From Pempheris klunzingeri (taxonomy: Eukaryota; Chordata; Actinopteri; Acropomatiformes; Pempheridae), in contig NC_092031.1 of NCBI RefSeq assembly GCF_042242105.1, positions 4,176,175 through 4,240,174 on the forward strand: a stretch of 64,000 nt of DNA. Direction: 5' to 3'. The number at the start of each line of letters is the position of its first letter. Positions within the stretch are counted from its first letter, which is position 1. Shown piece after piece: positions 39,771 to 50,020 of the stretch. Below the pieces are notes generated by a model. It saw only the letters and a program-made list of their open reading frames with translations, did not search any database and was not told where the DNA came from. Made by a program: the position numbers and the translations under genes.

Positions 39771-42700
39771 ATTTTACATTCACATTGTTATTTAAGACAT
39801 TATACATGTAAAAAATATTGATTATAGCCACTTTAAATAAATGTATTCTGTTTTCTTGTTATTCATTCTAACTGTTCTGACTGCTTAGTGTCAGCAATTG
39901 CAAAAAGTCACCGTTGTGATCTATCGGCAGATCTTTAACAGTAACAATTATTTCTATTTCCCTCAATCACATTTAATCATTTGTTACATTAAATCAACCC
40001 ACATAACTCCAAAGTCAGCTCATTCCCAAATCCGCCCACTGCCAGGGTGACACAAATAAACAGCTCTGAACTTGATATAGCACCTCACAGCATGTCCCAG
40101 CTGTCTGGGTTGCAGCTCAGAGGCCTGTCTGCTTTTAAACAGCAGTAATAGTCTGGATTAACTAGAGCTGGTGTGTAGTGGCCACTGGGTTGCACTGCTC
40201 ATGCACACCCCGCTAGCTAGCATGCACCAGATGGGTTTCTGGGTAATCCTAGTGTGGGATCAGTGGTGGACCCAGGGTGGCAGTGTGGGTGTACAGAATT
40301 TACACTGGATTAAATCGCCGCCAAATTAAGACAAAAGAAAATACATCGTAAAACGCATAGATGTGATGAATTTATCCAATTTCAAAATCAGTGGTTGACA
40401 ATTTTGTATGATAATCAAAACACAACAGCAGCGTGATTTGCCAGATGTTTAAAAGTGACACCAATGTGCATCACAAAAACCAGTTGTTCTTGAAGAGTGA
40501 TTTAAGTCTATGTGGAAGCATGATATCATGCATGAAGTCATACTTATATCGCCCCCAGCAGCTGAACAAGTGAGGGAAAGGTTTGGCCATAAAATTTAAA
40601 TCACACTAAATATGTGGCCCATAATTTTCCTCATGGCTCCCTTGAGCGATGAATCATCCTGGACTCTGAGTCTGCAGGGGTAAACACTCCCTGACCGCTG
40701 ATGTGGTATCCTTCATTCTCAAATAGGCCTGAAATGAAAATCATCCCCATCTTTTAGTCATCTGCAAAAGATGAATGAAACAGATGATTATATCCACATG
40801 TTTTGGTGAAAGGTAAAAGCCGTTTGATGCAAACACAGAGGCCCCACCTACTGTGTCTTTTTCACAACTAAAAATATAGCTTTGCAGGGTTTGTTCCTGC
40901 TCCTCTCATGGCCCCGGGGGTGAAAGGCTGCACTAGGTGGTAAAGTCAAGCTTCAGTTTCCCTCGCAATCCCTTCCCATCCATCCAACCCCACAGGCCCG
41001 GCTCTAAATGAAAGCCAAGTGGCAGCTTTACGACCTTTCAGGAATAAAAGCTAAAGCAGCTAATCCAGCCCTCCCACAAACATTGTCCCTTTTGAACCGT
41101 CAAAAGACCCTCACTCTGCAGCGTGTCCAGTATTAACCACCATCTCTGCTCTGCAAATCCACCCCCCTCCATCCACAGCAATGTCAACAAGGTCGATTTC
41201 CTAGAAAGGCCCTGTTGCTGTTACATTTTAGATATTTCCATTGAGATTGACATTAATCAACAAAGCCAGTACAAAGGAGAGTGAAAGAGCAAACAAAACA
41301 ACTTTAAAACTGAAAAAAGATTAAATACAGACAGAGGGAGAGAGATAAAGAAGTGAAAGAAAAAAGACAAAGGGACAGATGAGGTGGTGATCTCAGGATT
41401 CCAGTATTGATCTGAGCTTCTTTTTCTAATCTCCCTGCCCGCTCAGTAACCTCAGCTGGACTGGACATCCAGCCACAAAAAGCAATTTGACCCCCACCGC
41501 TGCCTTCACAGGTCACCCTTTAAGGACTGCTGACTTCAGGTTGCCATGGTGACGGCAAATTATGTCTAAACCCTGTTTGGACGTGTTAAGAGGCTTGGAT
41601 TTGTGCCCAGCGCCCTATTGCTTTTTATCATTGGTGCTATAAAGAGACTGCAGCGGGCATTATTTGCTCAGTTGTTATTTATCTGGATATTTTGTAACTT
41701 TTTTTTCAATTGCTTTGCCCTTTGCAGTCGATTTGTTATCACTTTGAGAAGAGGAAAAAATGGCTGCTTACATCCCTCAGTTGATCGTTCGAAATTCACA
41801 CTTTTGTGTCCCTGCTGTTAGCTATGCTAGCAGCCTGGCTCTAAAGCCGACGAGTCGGCTCGTCAGTCAGTACAATACTTTGTTCCACATTGAAATATCT
41901 CAACCACTACTGGGGTGACCATTCAAGGTTTCCAGAGGATGAACCCTAATGACTTTGGTGATGGCATGACCTTTCACCTAACACCAGCAGCAACTACTAG
42001 ATGATAGATTTTGGTGCAGATATTCATTTTCCCCCTCGTGATGCAGCCATTTGGTTTACAGATCATTAGGTCAAATTTAATGAAGTGTCTAGTTGGACTG
42101 AGATGCAAATAGCCTGATTGCCACTGTTTGGCTACTTCCGGCCATTTGAAGCAGTATAAAGACCAACAAGGTCAGCAAAGGGAGCAGGTGGCTGAATGGG
42201 TCAAACACAGGACTTTTACCCAGGAGTCTCAAGTGAAAGCAAATCAATCAATGTAGACTCTTTATTTTGACTTATTTCTTTTCAGTTGATGTTTTTTCAG
42301 TCCCAGCCTGGTTCGGTTTAGGCACCAAACCACTTGGTTAGGTTTAGGAAAGATCATGGTTTGTGTAAAAATAATAAATCAAACACAAAACATTCCCTTT
42401 CACACATACATTTAGGTGCAAATAGCCATATTGGCTATTCTACCCAAGGTGCAATGCCAGTGACATTCCCATCAGCTTCAGCTGTACTTCAGCTGTACTA
42501 TGAGTAGAGCTAATCACCCTCATCACCACGGGGAACATGGTAAATATTATACCTGCCAGCATGTTCGCATGCATAAGCACAGCCTCACAGAGCTGTTAAC
42601 ATTGCTGTACCCTTACTATCTGTAACTTTTTACACTTGGTGCCCTTTGCAGTCTTTGCATTATTAGTTTCTGAGGCAAAGAGTAAGAAACATTGGAGCGT

Positions 42701-43530
42701 TTTATGTTCTTGGGTTGACTGATGGAGATGTGTGGTTTGAAGCCCAGCGGTAAGCCTGTCTTTGATTTATGTCACATGATTCCAGGGATACACCTAGCTA
42801 TGTGCGACTCCCCCGTCTAGTGCCTGACACATAATCCACAAGGCTTCCCTCTTTCTTGTGCTTCTTGTCAGCTCCTATTACACCTAACACAGAAGAGGCA
42901 AGACACAGACACAGACAGTAACAGGGAGACCATACTGCACATGTCACAGGAACATCGAAAAGCAAAAAAAAAAAAAAAGGGAAATGCTAAAAAAGACAAG
43001 GCACATGCAGCTTCCCCGGGTTTTTCCCCCAGTGGAGGGCTCACAGCTCCCAATCAGCAAGTCAATCAAGTGTGCAGTATACTGTCAGCACAACAGCATT
43101 CCTTAGCTGCAATTCACTGCTTTTTTACCCTTTTACTCTGGGCAGAGAATCTCAGCTGCAGAATATTTTTTCGTTGGCTGATCGATGCCTCCACATGCCC
43201 ACAGTGTGTCTCAGCTGTTGAAAACACCACATCACGATGCTAATTTATTCAGGGACCAGCTGCTGTGTCAAGATGATTCTGCAAAAGACGTCCTCAAAAG
43301 TTTTAATGAGCTCACTTTTGTTATTAATGGGGACGGTGAGGTCGCAGAAGTCAAGATGTGCGCGTGTGCTCGTGCTCGTGCATGAGTGTGTCGGTCTCTT
43401 CGTATTACATGCACACACATTTATTTCTGTTTTGACATTCACCATTTAAGAACACTCAACAGGAGGCATCTGAGTAGGTAACAAGTCATTATCTCATCAT
43501 GTTGAGCGAGACAAATACGCAGCAGGAGCA

Positions 43531-43552
43531 CACACACACACACACACACACA
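43531..43552. repeat. (CA)n microsatellite
   Basis: About 11 CA units. Confidence 0.9.
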
Positions 43553-44289
43553 CTGATGGCATGCAGGATCCAGGTCAACAATGTGACCTGTAGATTGGAC
43601 CTTGTATTTATTGCGTAACATCATATTTGAGTAGCAATTTAAGAGATTTGTGGAAAAGCAGAGGGATTAAAACCATGAATAGTTTTAATTGTTTCTGCTG
43701 GTCAAGAAATGGCACAGCAATAATAAACTGTTACATCATACAGTTACACGACACATCAGAATTTGTCCTCATGACCTCAGAAAAATGTAAATGCATATAC
43801 GGAGACGTGTTTGGGACAGAATAAACACAAAAGTGAAATAAAAGTAATGAAAAATACAAAGTCTGTAGGAGGTTATGTTGTGTTTGTTTGCATGTGAATC
43901 CCCAGGCACCCTTTTCTGTTAGTGATTGTACATCTATTTCAAACACATCAACTCAACTCAAACCTGCAAAACTTCCTTCTTCTTTGGTGTGAAAGTCGGT
44001 GTATCAGAGGTCCAGTGAAGCAGAGCATCTGCTGGCGATGGCCTCAGGTGGTTCAGTCCCACACGATCACACGAGAGGCCGAAAAACCACCTCACCTCTG
44101 AACCACCTCACCACTAATTGATGCAATTACAATGTCAGCAGCTGGCAGGCTAGAAGGTGGGAATCAAAGTAAATGGATTGTTTTGGCTTGTATGGGGGAG
44201 GACGAGGAGGAGCCCCCCCCCTCTGTGACAGCAGAGGTCTGTCGTAAATAGGGAGGAGGGTCGCATATAATCCAATAAACGTCTGTTTG

Positions 44290-44650
44290 CTCTAAATGCT
44301 TGACTGTGCTAACCAGCGAGTCGCTAACTTTGTCAGTCAGAGTCAAGAGTTTTTCAGGGTTTTTCAGAGATTTTAACTAAAAACACAGCTGGCCTGCAGT
44401 CGACAGCAAGAGTGGTGATGGTGAACCAAAACAGTGAAGTTGTGTGCTGAAAAAAAACAAAACAATCAGCAGAAAACATGTGAAAATGCTCCTTAAAAGA
44501 ACTCAATATTCTACTATTTGAACTATTTCTCATGCCCAAGCCTTCATTCACCTCCATTAACTACAAGGAAAGCAACAAATGTTCTGTACAGTGCGTAAAT
44601 TTATTAAGTCTTCAGTGTTACAAAAATGTACAATTTGTATAAACACTACT
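44290..44650 (+). repeat. Composite interspersed repeat, copy B
   Basis: Shares with copy A, in the same order and orientation, GAACCAAAACAGTGAAGTT, CCCAAGCC, CAAGGAAAGCAACAAATGTT and TCAGTGTTACAAAAATGTAC. It extends further left than copy A (GAGTCGCTAACTTTGTCAGT). Confidence 0.65.
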
Positions 44651-45257
44651 GTTATAGCAACTGGACTTTTATCCCTCTGTCCTCAAAGGGAATGCATGTA
44701 GGATTACTGGTTCCACCCTGGTAATTAGGTGCTCTGTTACCTCTAAACTCTGTTTTATGTCATTTACAAAATAAGAAGTCCCTCTGTGGAGCACAAACAC
44801 AAGAAAGTGATATAATAGATATCTTGGGGAAGCATCTGTGGAACAAAACAGCGATTTAGAAGGACAGAATCTGTGCAAGCTTGTTAAGGAATATAAGGAC
44901 ATGGATGTTAATGTGTTCATATATTAGTCCTACAGTTAACAAGGAAATGTCCTGTTCCAAGTCTTTAAAACAAGTGTAGAAAAGCACTTAGTGAAGACTA
45001 ACTGCTATGAAGGTTCCCTTTAAATCTATAACTTGAGCCCCCAAAGAGCAGCTGCACGCCTGCACAACAAAGAATATGCCAATGCCGCTTCTGTTATTAT
45101 GAGCAAATCCATTTCTCCTGACCCACAGGCCGTGTGTAATTGTTGTTTTGTTGGCACGAATCACTCTCCCATTAAAGGGGACCATTAAGCTTGGAAGTGC
45201 CTCAACAGTGGATAAATCTCTGAAGGTAATGTCCACAGTGGGAGCCAAGAATTCAGT

Positions 45258-45863
45258 TCATCTCTTTCTGTTCCTGTTGTGCTTCACCATCTTCTTCCTC
45301 TTCAGGATCATCTCGTAAAGTTTCTCCAGCCCCGGCTGGAGCCCCTGACCGTCCACAGCGCTGCAGCTCTGCACGTGATGCAGCGTGTACGTGCTCAGTT
45401 CGTGGACAGAGAGCAGCTTCTCCACCTCGCTGACGGAGGAGGCCGAATCCAGGTCCTGTTTGTTGGCCAGGATGAGCACGGGGACGCCCTGGTTCTCCGA
45501 GGTGCGGGTGATCTTATGGAGCTCCACTTTGGCCTCCTCCATCCGCTCGTGCTCAGTGGAGTCCACCACAAACACCATCCCGTCCGTCCGCCGGGTGTAA
45601 GACTTCCACAGCGGGCGTAGCTTCTCCTGGCCGCCCACGTCCCACACCTGGAAGTTTATGGTCCGAGACGCCCCCACAGCCACCTTGATCTTCTCCGTGT
45701 TGAAGCCCTTGGTGGGGATCGTTTTCACAAACTCCTTCAGTTTGAGCCTGTAGAGCAGAGAGGTTTTCCCAGCAGAGTCCAGCCCGATAACTACCACGTG
45801 CAGAGACTGGAAGTTTGGCAGGAACGGCGTGTTGGGGGCGATATCAGTCAGCTGATTCCCCAT
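45258..45863 (-). CDS. arl4d: ARL4D, ARF-like small GTPase 4D
   Basis: An intact single-exon 201-residue ORF, the same length as human ARL4D, with TGA at 45258-45260. ARL4 proteins are ARF-family GTPases. They recruit cytohesin/ARNO to the plasma membrane and so activate ARF6 and actin remodelling. They also enter the nucleus through a basic tail. Visible features are the N-terminal Gly2 for myristoylation and G1 GLDSAGKT (27-34). Switch I contains PTKGFNTE with Thr51. G3 is [13 protein letters not shown], with Gln79 as the catalytic glutamine. G4 is NKQD (134-137) and G5 SCSAVDG. The lysine/arginine-rich C-terminus ([13 protein letters not shown]) is the ARL4 nuclear-localisation/membrane tail. 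ARL4D is preferred over ARL4A/C on overall similarity and on its position next to tmem106a and nbr1. Confidence 0.96.
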   Translation of the reverse strand: MGNQLTDIAPNTPFLPNFQSLHVVVIGLDSAGKTSLLYRLKLKEFVKTIPTKGFNTEKIKVAVGASRTINFQVWDVGGQEKLRPLWKSYTRRTDGMVFVVDSTEHERMEEAKVELHKITRTSENQGVPVLILANKQDLDSASSVSEVEKLLSVHELSTYTLHHVQSCSAVDGQGLQPGLEKLYEMILKRKKMVKHNRNRKR

Positions 45864-46951
45864 GATTGCTTCCCGCTATTCACACCTACTTAGGTGAGGT
45901 GATAGATTCCTGATTGAATCCTTTTTTTTTTTCAGCAGACTGGCATTTGTTCCTTGTCCTCTCAGGCAAATGGGATCAGATGGTGCTGGAGACCTTATCA
46001 AAACACACACACACACAGAGAGAGTTGACATTTAATGAGAAGACAATAGGTGCTTAAGGAATGTGTGTTTGCAGTTCTAGTGCTATTTCAGTGTCACCTG
46101 AGGAATACAAAAGACCAGATAGTGACGATTATCTGTGAAAGCGCATTTAAAAGTGCTTGATATGATTTCATCCTATCAGCACACTTCCTGCCGGGCTCAC
46201 AGCTCAGATCTAAACCAGCTGTCCTGCATTTTATTGAATCCATGTTTGCATGCTCGAGTAACTTCTCCTCTGATGATGTAAGGCAACAAATGTCTTGGGT
46301 TTTCAGTGCCACATTACAGAGCCAAACAACAGCTAATTGGGTGGCTGAGGTTATCCAGAGCCTAATCCTCTTAACACCGCTAAACCTGGAAGGCTTGTCT
46401 CGGGGCAGATTGATTTCCGTGCAGTGGATGGATGATATGTATTCACTCTGCCTACTGTCTATGAGGGCTGCTGCAGCAGCACTAATCCGGTTGTTGTTGA
46501 CATCCTGATACCCATCAAACAGCTGCCTTTGGACGTTGCATGTTGACAGGAAGATATTTATCATTTACTCATCAGCTCGAAAATTCAGATGCTGCAGAAA
46601 ATGTGAAGTGATCATCGCTCACAGAAGCATACATGTTTGTCAATCTATGTTTTTATTACTTGACTGTATTTGAAATGATGCTATTGGGAAGAAGCCACCT
46701 TAGTTTTCTTCCTCTCCCGCATGACGCACGTAATTATCCTGATATTTCAAGTGCGCAAACACATGCAGATGGATTTAACAACTTCTAAATATATCCTCCT
46801 GACAGCCCGGAAGGTGAACTCTACGGGATAAACTAGAACCAGACCACACAAGAGCTGCTGATATAAAAACGCACGCAGTTTAACACACATCTCGTGCAAA
46901 TGAAATCATGGAAATGAGGAACACTGTCCCCCCCCCCATCCAGACACATAC
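45864..46951 (-). other. arl4d: Probable arl4d 5' UTR intron
   Basis: No coding exon. A good minus-strand donor (CTCCGCAG|GTATGTGT) at 46951/46952 suggests that a non-coding first exon is spliced to the exon carrying the ATG. Several acceptors between about 45880 and 46010 are possible (ATTCAATCAG, AAGGTCTCCAG), and none stands out. A short (CA)n tract lies at 45999-46016. Confidence 0.45.
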
Positions 46952-47170
46952 CTGCGGAGAGATCACCCACAAGCGATAATCACATCCATGGTGGAGTTGT
47001 AAACAAATGTCCCGGCGGTCACATCCGCTCCTCTTCTCCTCCAGCAGCACTGAGGAGCCCCGAGGAGGCGCGAGCGCACGGCACCCAAAGCCCGGGTGAC
47101 GTCACTGCCACCTGTACGGGTCCTCCGCGCCCCCCGCTGGTGCACCGGTGAACTGCAGGGTGTCACCGTG
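46952..47170 (-). promoter_or_regulatory. arl4d: Probable arl4d non-coding exon 1 and GC-rich promoter with consensus CRE
   Basis: A local GC-rich, CpG-bearing island about 1.1-1.3 kb upstream of the arl4d ATG. It ends on the left at a strong splice donor. It contains the full palindromic cAMP response element TGACGTCA at 47097-47104. The transcription start is inferred to lie between the CRE and the donor. Confidence 0.5.
47097..47104. promoter_or_regulatory. Consensus CRE, TGACGTCA
   Basis: Perfect 8 bp palindromic CREB/ATF site in the arl4d GC-rich upstream region, inside CCCGGGTGACGTCACTGCC. Function is inferred from context. Confidence 0.5.
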
Positions 47171-47329
47171 CAGCAACACAGCTAGAAGCCGATGGTGCTG
47201 AGGTCAGAGAGCTGGAAGTAAAGGTGTAACATTAGATTATTATCACTCAGGATAAAGCTGATGCATTTTGAACTTCTGACTGCAACCAGCTATTGATCCT
47301 AAAGGATTCATCTGCTGATTATTTCCATT

Positions 47330-47520
47330 AATCGGTTTGTAAAAATTCTGAAAAGAGAGAGAAATGTGACTCCTTCACCACACGTGTCCTGTCCAAATCT
47401 CTAAATTATTACTATATATTAAAATCATCAAAATGATTAAAAGGGAAAGCAGAAAATCCTCACATTTGAGAAGCTGGAACAATTAAAGCGATTATCATAA
47501 TTAATTTTCTGTCAATTGTA
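47330..47520 (-). repeat. AT-rich palindromic repeat, copy 8 (opposite orientation)
   Basis: GCAGAAAATCCTCACATTTG, AGAAGCTGGAACAATTAAAG and CATAATTAATTTTCTGTCAA are the reverse complement of family blocks. The region between the two ends is shortened. Confidence 0.6.
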
Positions 47521-47554
47521 CGTGTGAATTTTTAACAAAACATTCTATTTTATA

Positions 47555-48013
47555 AACTCTTCATGTGGTTTGCATGTAAAATTCTTCATTTGTAAAGTAA
47601 GTAAAGCTGTCAGATAAATGTAGTGGAGTTAAAAGTATAATGAGATGTAGCGGAGTAGAAGTGGAAAGTGACATGGAAAGGAAATACTCAAGTAAAGTGC
47701 AGGTACTTTAGATTTGTTCTTAAGTAAATGTACTTAGTTACATTCCAAAGCATTTGTAATCCCTCATTCATTGTCGTCAAAGCAGCACCTGAATGTCGTC
47801 CAGGTTGAGCTGATTTCAAACAATGTTCTGCTAATTTAATCCACGACAATGCATATTTTATAAATGGATCATATACTTTATGCAGCATCGTGATCTGAAC
47901 AGTAACTAAAGATGTCAGATACATGTAGTGCAGTAAAAGTACACCAGCTCCCTCTGAAATATAAAGTGACATAAAATGGAAATTCTCAAGTAAAGTACCT
48001 GACATTTCTATGT
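47555..48013 (+). repeat. Two tandem AAAGTAC-family repeat pieces
   Basis: The first piece (47555-47748) holds GCTGTCAGATAAATGTAGTG, GGAAATACTCAAGTAAAGTG and AAATGTACTTAGTTACATTC. The second (47810-48013) repeats the motifs as GACAATGCATATTTTATAAA, GATGTCAGATACATGTAGTG and AAATTCTCAAGTAAAGTACC. The same motifs occur at 62246-62890. Confidence 0.7.
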
Positions 48014-48164
48014 ATGTACAGAACTGATGGCTGTGAGTAATCGTAATGTTTCTGTGCTTTTAAAAACAGGAAGTGAGTAACAGTGACAGAGGGTTGCATG
48101 ATGGACGCCAATCATATAATTTACCACCATAAAAAACAGTTTTTCATCTTCACTTCACACCGTG

Positions 48165-48770
48165 ACCTGTCTTCTAGTCCACCTTATTGGTGTGTTCACC
48201 TGAACAATGTACTGCACTGGACTGACAACACACACACACCCTGTACAAGAAGACCTGTGAGGTGTGATCAGGAGGGCCGGCTCAGTTCTGGACCGTCTGC
48301 TGGACTCCACTGAGGAGGTGGGTGAGAGGAGGATGTTAGCCAAGCTGACATCCATCATGGACGACACCCCACCTCCCCCCCTGCAGGAGACTGTGGAGGC
48401 CCTGAGCAGCTCCTTCAGCCGCAGACTGATACATCCATGGTGTAAGAAGGAGCGCCACCGCAGGTTATTCCTTCATTCCTTTAACAACAGTGTTACATAA
48501 AGCTCCAACAATGACAATATCATAGCTCCTACCTGCACTTTGTCATTACTCATTTTTCTCCTGTGCAATACACACATGTATATATCTTATATTTTTATAT
48601 TTAAATACATTTTTACTTTTGTTATATCCCTTGTTTTTACACAACTTCTGTCACTGACACTGTGTTTCTGCACCTTCTCTGTCTCTTAACTCTCTCTGGT
48701 GTGGGATGAATAAAGTCTCCCTCTCTCTCTCTCTCTCTCTCCCTCTGTCTCTCTCTCCCTCTGTCTCTCC
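48165..48770 (+). pseudogene. Non-LTR retrotransposon (LINE) 3' remnant, L2/CR1/Rex1-like
   Basis: A first piece reads LNNVLHWTDNTHT, then shifts frame to LYKKT. A second, open piece (48264-48500) begins IRRAGSVLDRLLDSTEEVGE and continues MLAKLTSIMDDT and RLIHPWCKKERHRR to a stop. Both match the end of the reverse-transcriptase ORF of fish LINEs. The roughly 50 residues that normally separate them are missing, so there is an internal deletion as well as a frameshift. An AATAAAGTC sequence (48709-48717) and a (CT)n tail to about 48770 follow. Confidence 0.7.
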
Positions 48771-50020
48771 ACTGTCAGTCTAACAAAGCATTGGCTCCCC
48801 CCTGTGTGAACTTCAAGAACTGGAGCAAAAGACGAGTCTTCTTGCACATTATTTTGTGTTTCTATAATTTAACATCGTACTGTCTTAGAGACGACGTGGT
48901 TGAAAAGCAGTATTGAGACATTAAGAAGAATAATTAGATTTGACTTCATCTCCAGGTTTCTACAACTCGTTAGAATAAAATGTTTTTTATTCTGCAAAAA
49001 TACAATCTGATCAGATTGTAATCAGCACAGTTTCATCACCTCTCACGTCCTTTAATACAGGAAATACTTCAGTGTAAAAATGTACAATTACTTCAACATT
49101 AGTATTTGAGTAGTATTTGTGCAAATGTCACTTAGTTTAACTACATGTGCTAGTGAAGCATCAGCTTTATTTGTTACTGAAACATTAAAGCAGCCGTGTG
49201 TCTTTGCAGGAACAGTGTCTCGATCCCTCTGGATAACTCTGTCCTGCCGGCATTATGTAGGGACTATTTGTGCAGTAGAAAGTAGTTCCTGTAGATTTTA
49301 AAAGTAAGTTGTCACTGTTGTGATATCTCAGAGCCAGAACAAACTAAGCCAACATGATATACGGAGGTACGTGAGAAAATACAGTATGTTTTTGCCATTT
49401 GTAGCTAACTTACAAAATGGAAATTGTGACATATCTGGATACATAGTCGTAATGACTATCGTGAGGTCGTCAATGGTTACAGTATAAACTGGCTGTCAAC
49501 TGCGTACTGTAGTGAGAGGAGGGAAGGTTCATCAGTTCAGAGTCTAAAAATGTATCAGCAAACCAACGGAAAATTGTAAAAAATACAAATATAACATACA
49601 GAGCCTTAAATTTAATGAAGTGCAAATAACAAAACATGATCAGAGAATAACATCACAGCATCCTGCCAAAAACGTTGTGAAATGAGTTACAGGTTCAAGG
49701 AATGCAGACATCTTCACACAAAAACACACGGTTCTCTCAGATGTTACATTTAAGATAGTATGAATATTTCAGACTCTCTATAAACACACCTCTGCCTCCA
49801 CCCCAGGCAGAGTCCACTCCCAGACCACTAGATTCAATGTATGTGAGGCAACTGTGCTTTTACATTATAAGATTGTAGTGATAGATTACAGTCTTAAAGT
49901 ATGCTAAAACAACATACAGAATAAGTACTTATCATTCACAAAGTTACATCCCATACAGAAGAGATAAAGGTGCAGTGCAGCCACAATACTCCCACTTTGG
50001 TGTTTTTCCTTCTGATTTCA

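Larger units (their letters stand above)
34198..45257. other. Gene-free interval between dusp3 and arl4d, right part
   Basis: No recognisable exons. The contents are a foldback MITE copy with both arms (37289-37740), an AT-rich palindromic repeat copy near 36425-36595, and paired diverged repeats at 39285-39770 and 44290-44650. A fragment near 41900-42050 and a GGTTTAGG-containing fragment at 42310-42390 are also probable repeats. A (CA)n run lies at about 43531-43552. The last few hundred bases before 45258 should be arl4d 3' UTR. Confidence 0.55.
47171..50020. other. Intergenic arl4d-tmem106a, repeat-rich
   Basis: No gene. In order it contains an AT-rich palindromic repeat copy (about 47330-47520), two AAAGTAC-family pieces in tandem (47555-47748 and 47810-48013), a LINE 3' remnant ending in (CT)n (about 48165-48770) and a weaker AAAGTAC-family fragment near 49040-49200. 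The part next to 50020 should be tmem106a 3' UTR. Confidence 0.6.

Noticed and set aside
45279-45620. 113-residue plus-strand ORF opposite arl4d
   Set aside because: It is the antisense shadow of the highly constrained arl4d coding exon.
46094-46564. 156-residue minus-strand ORF upstream of arl4d
   Set aside because: It lies in the probable arl4d 5' intron and shows no domain or codon pattern suggesting a real protein.
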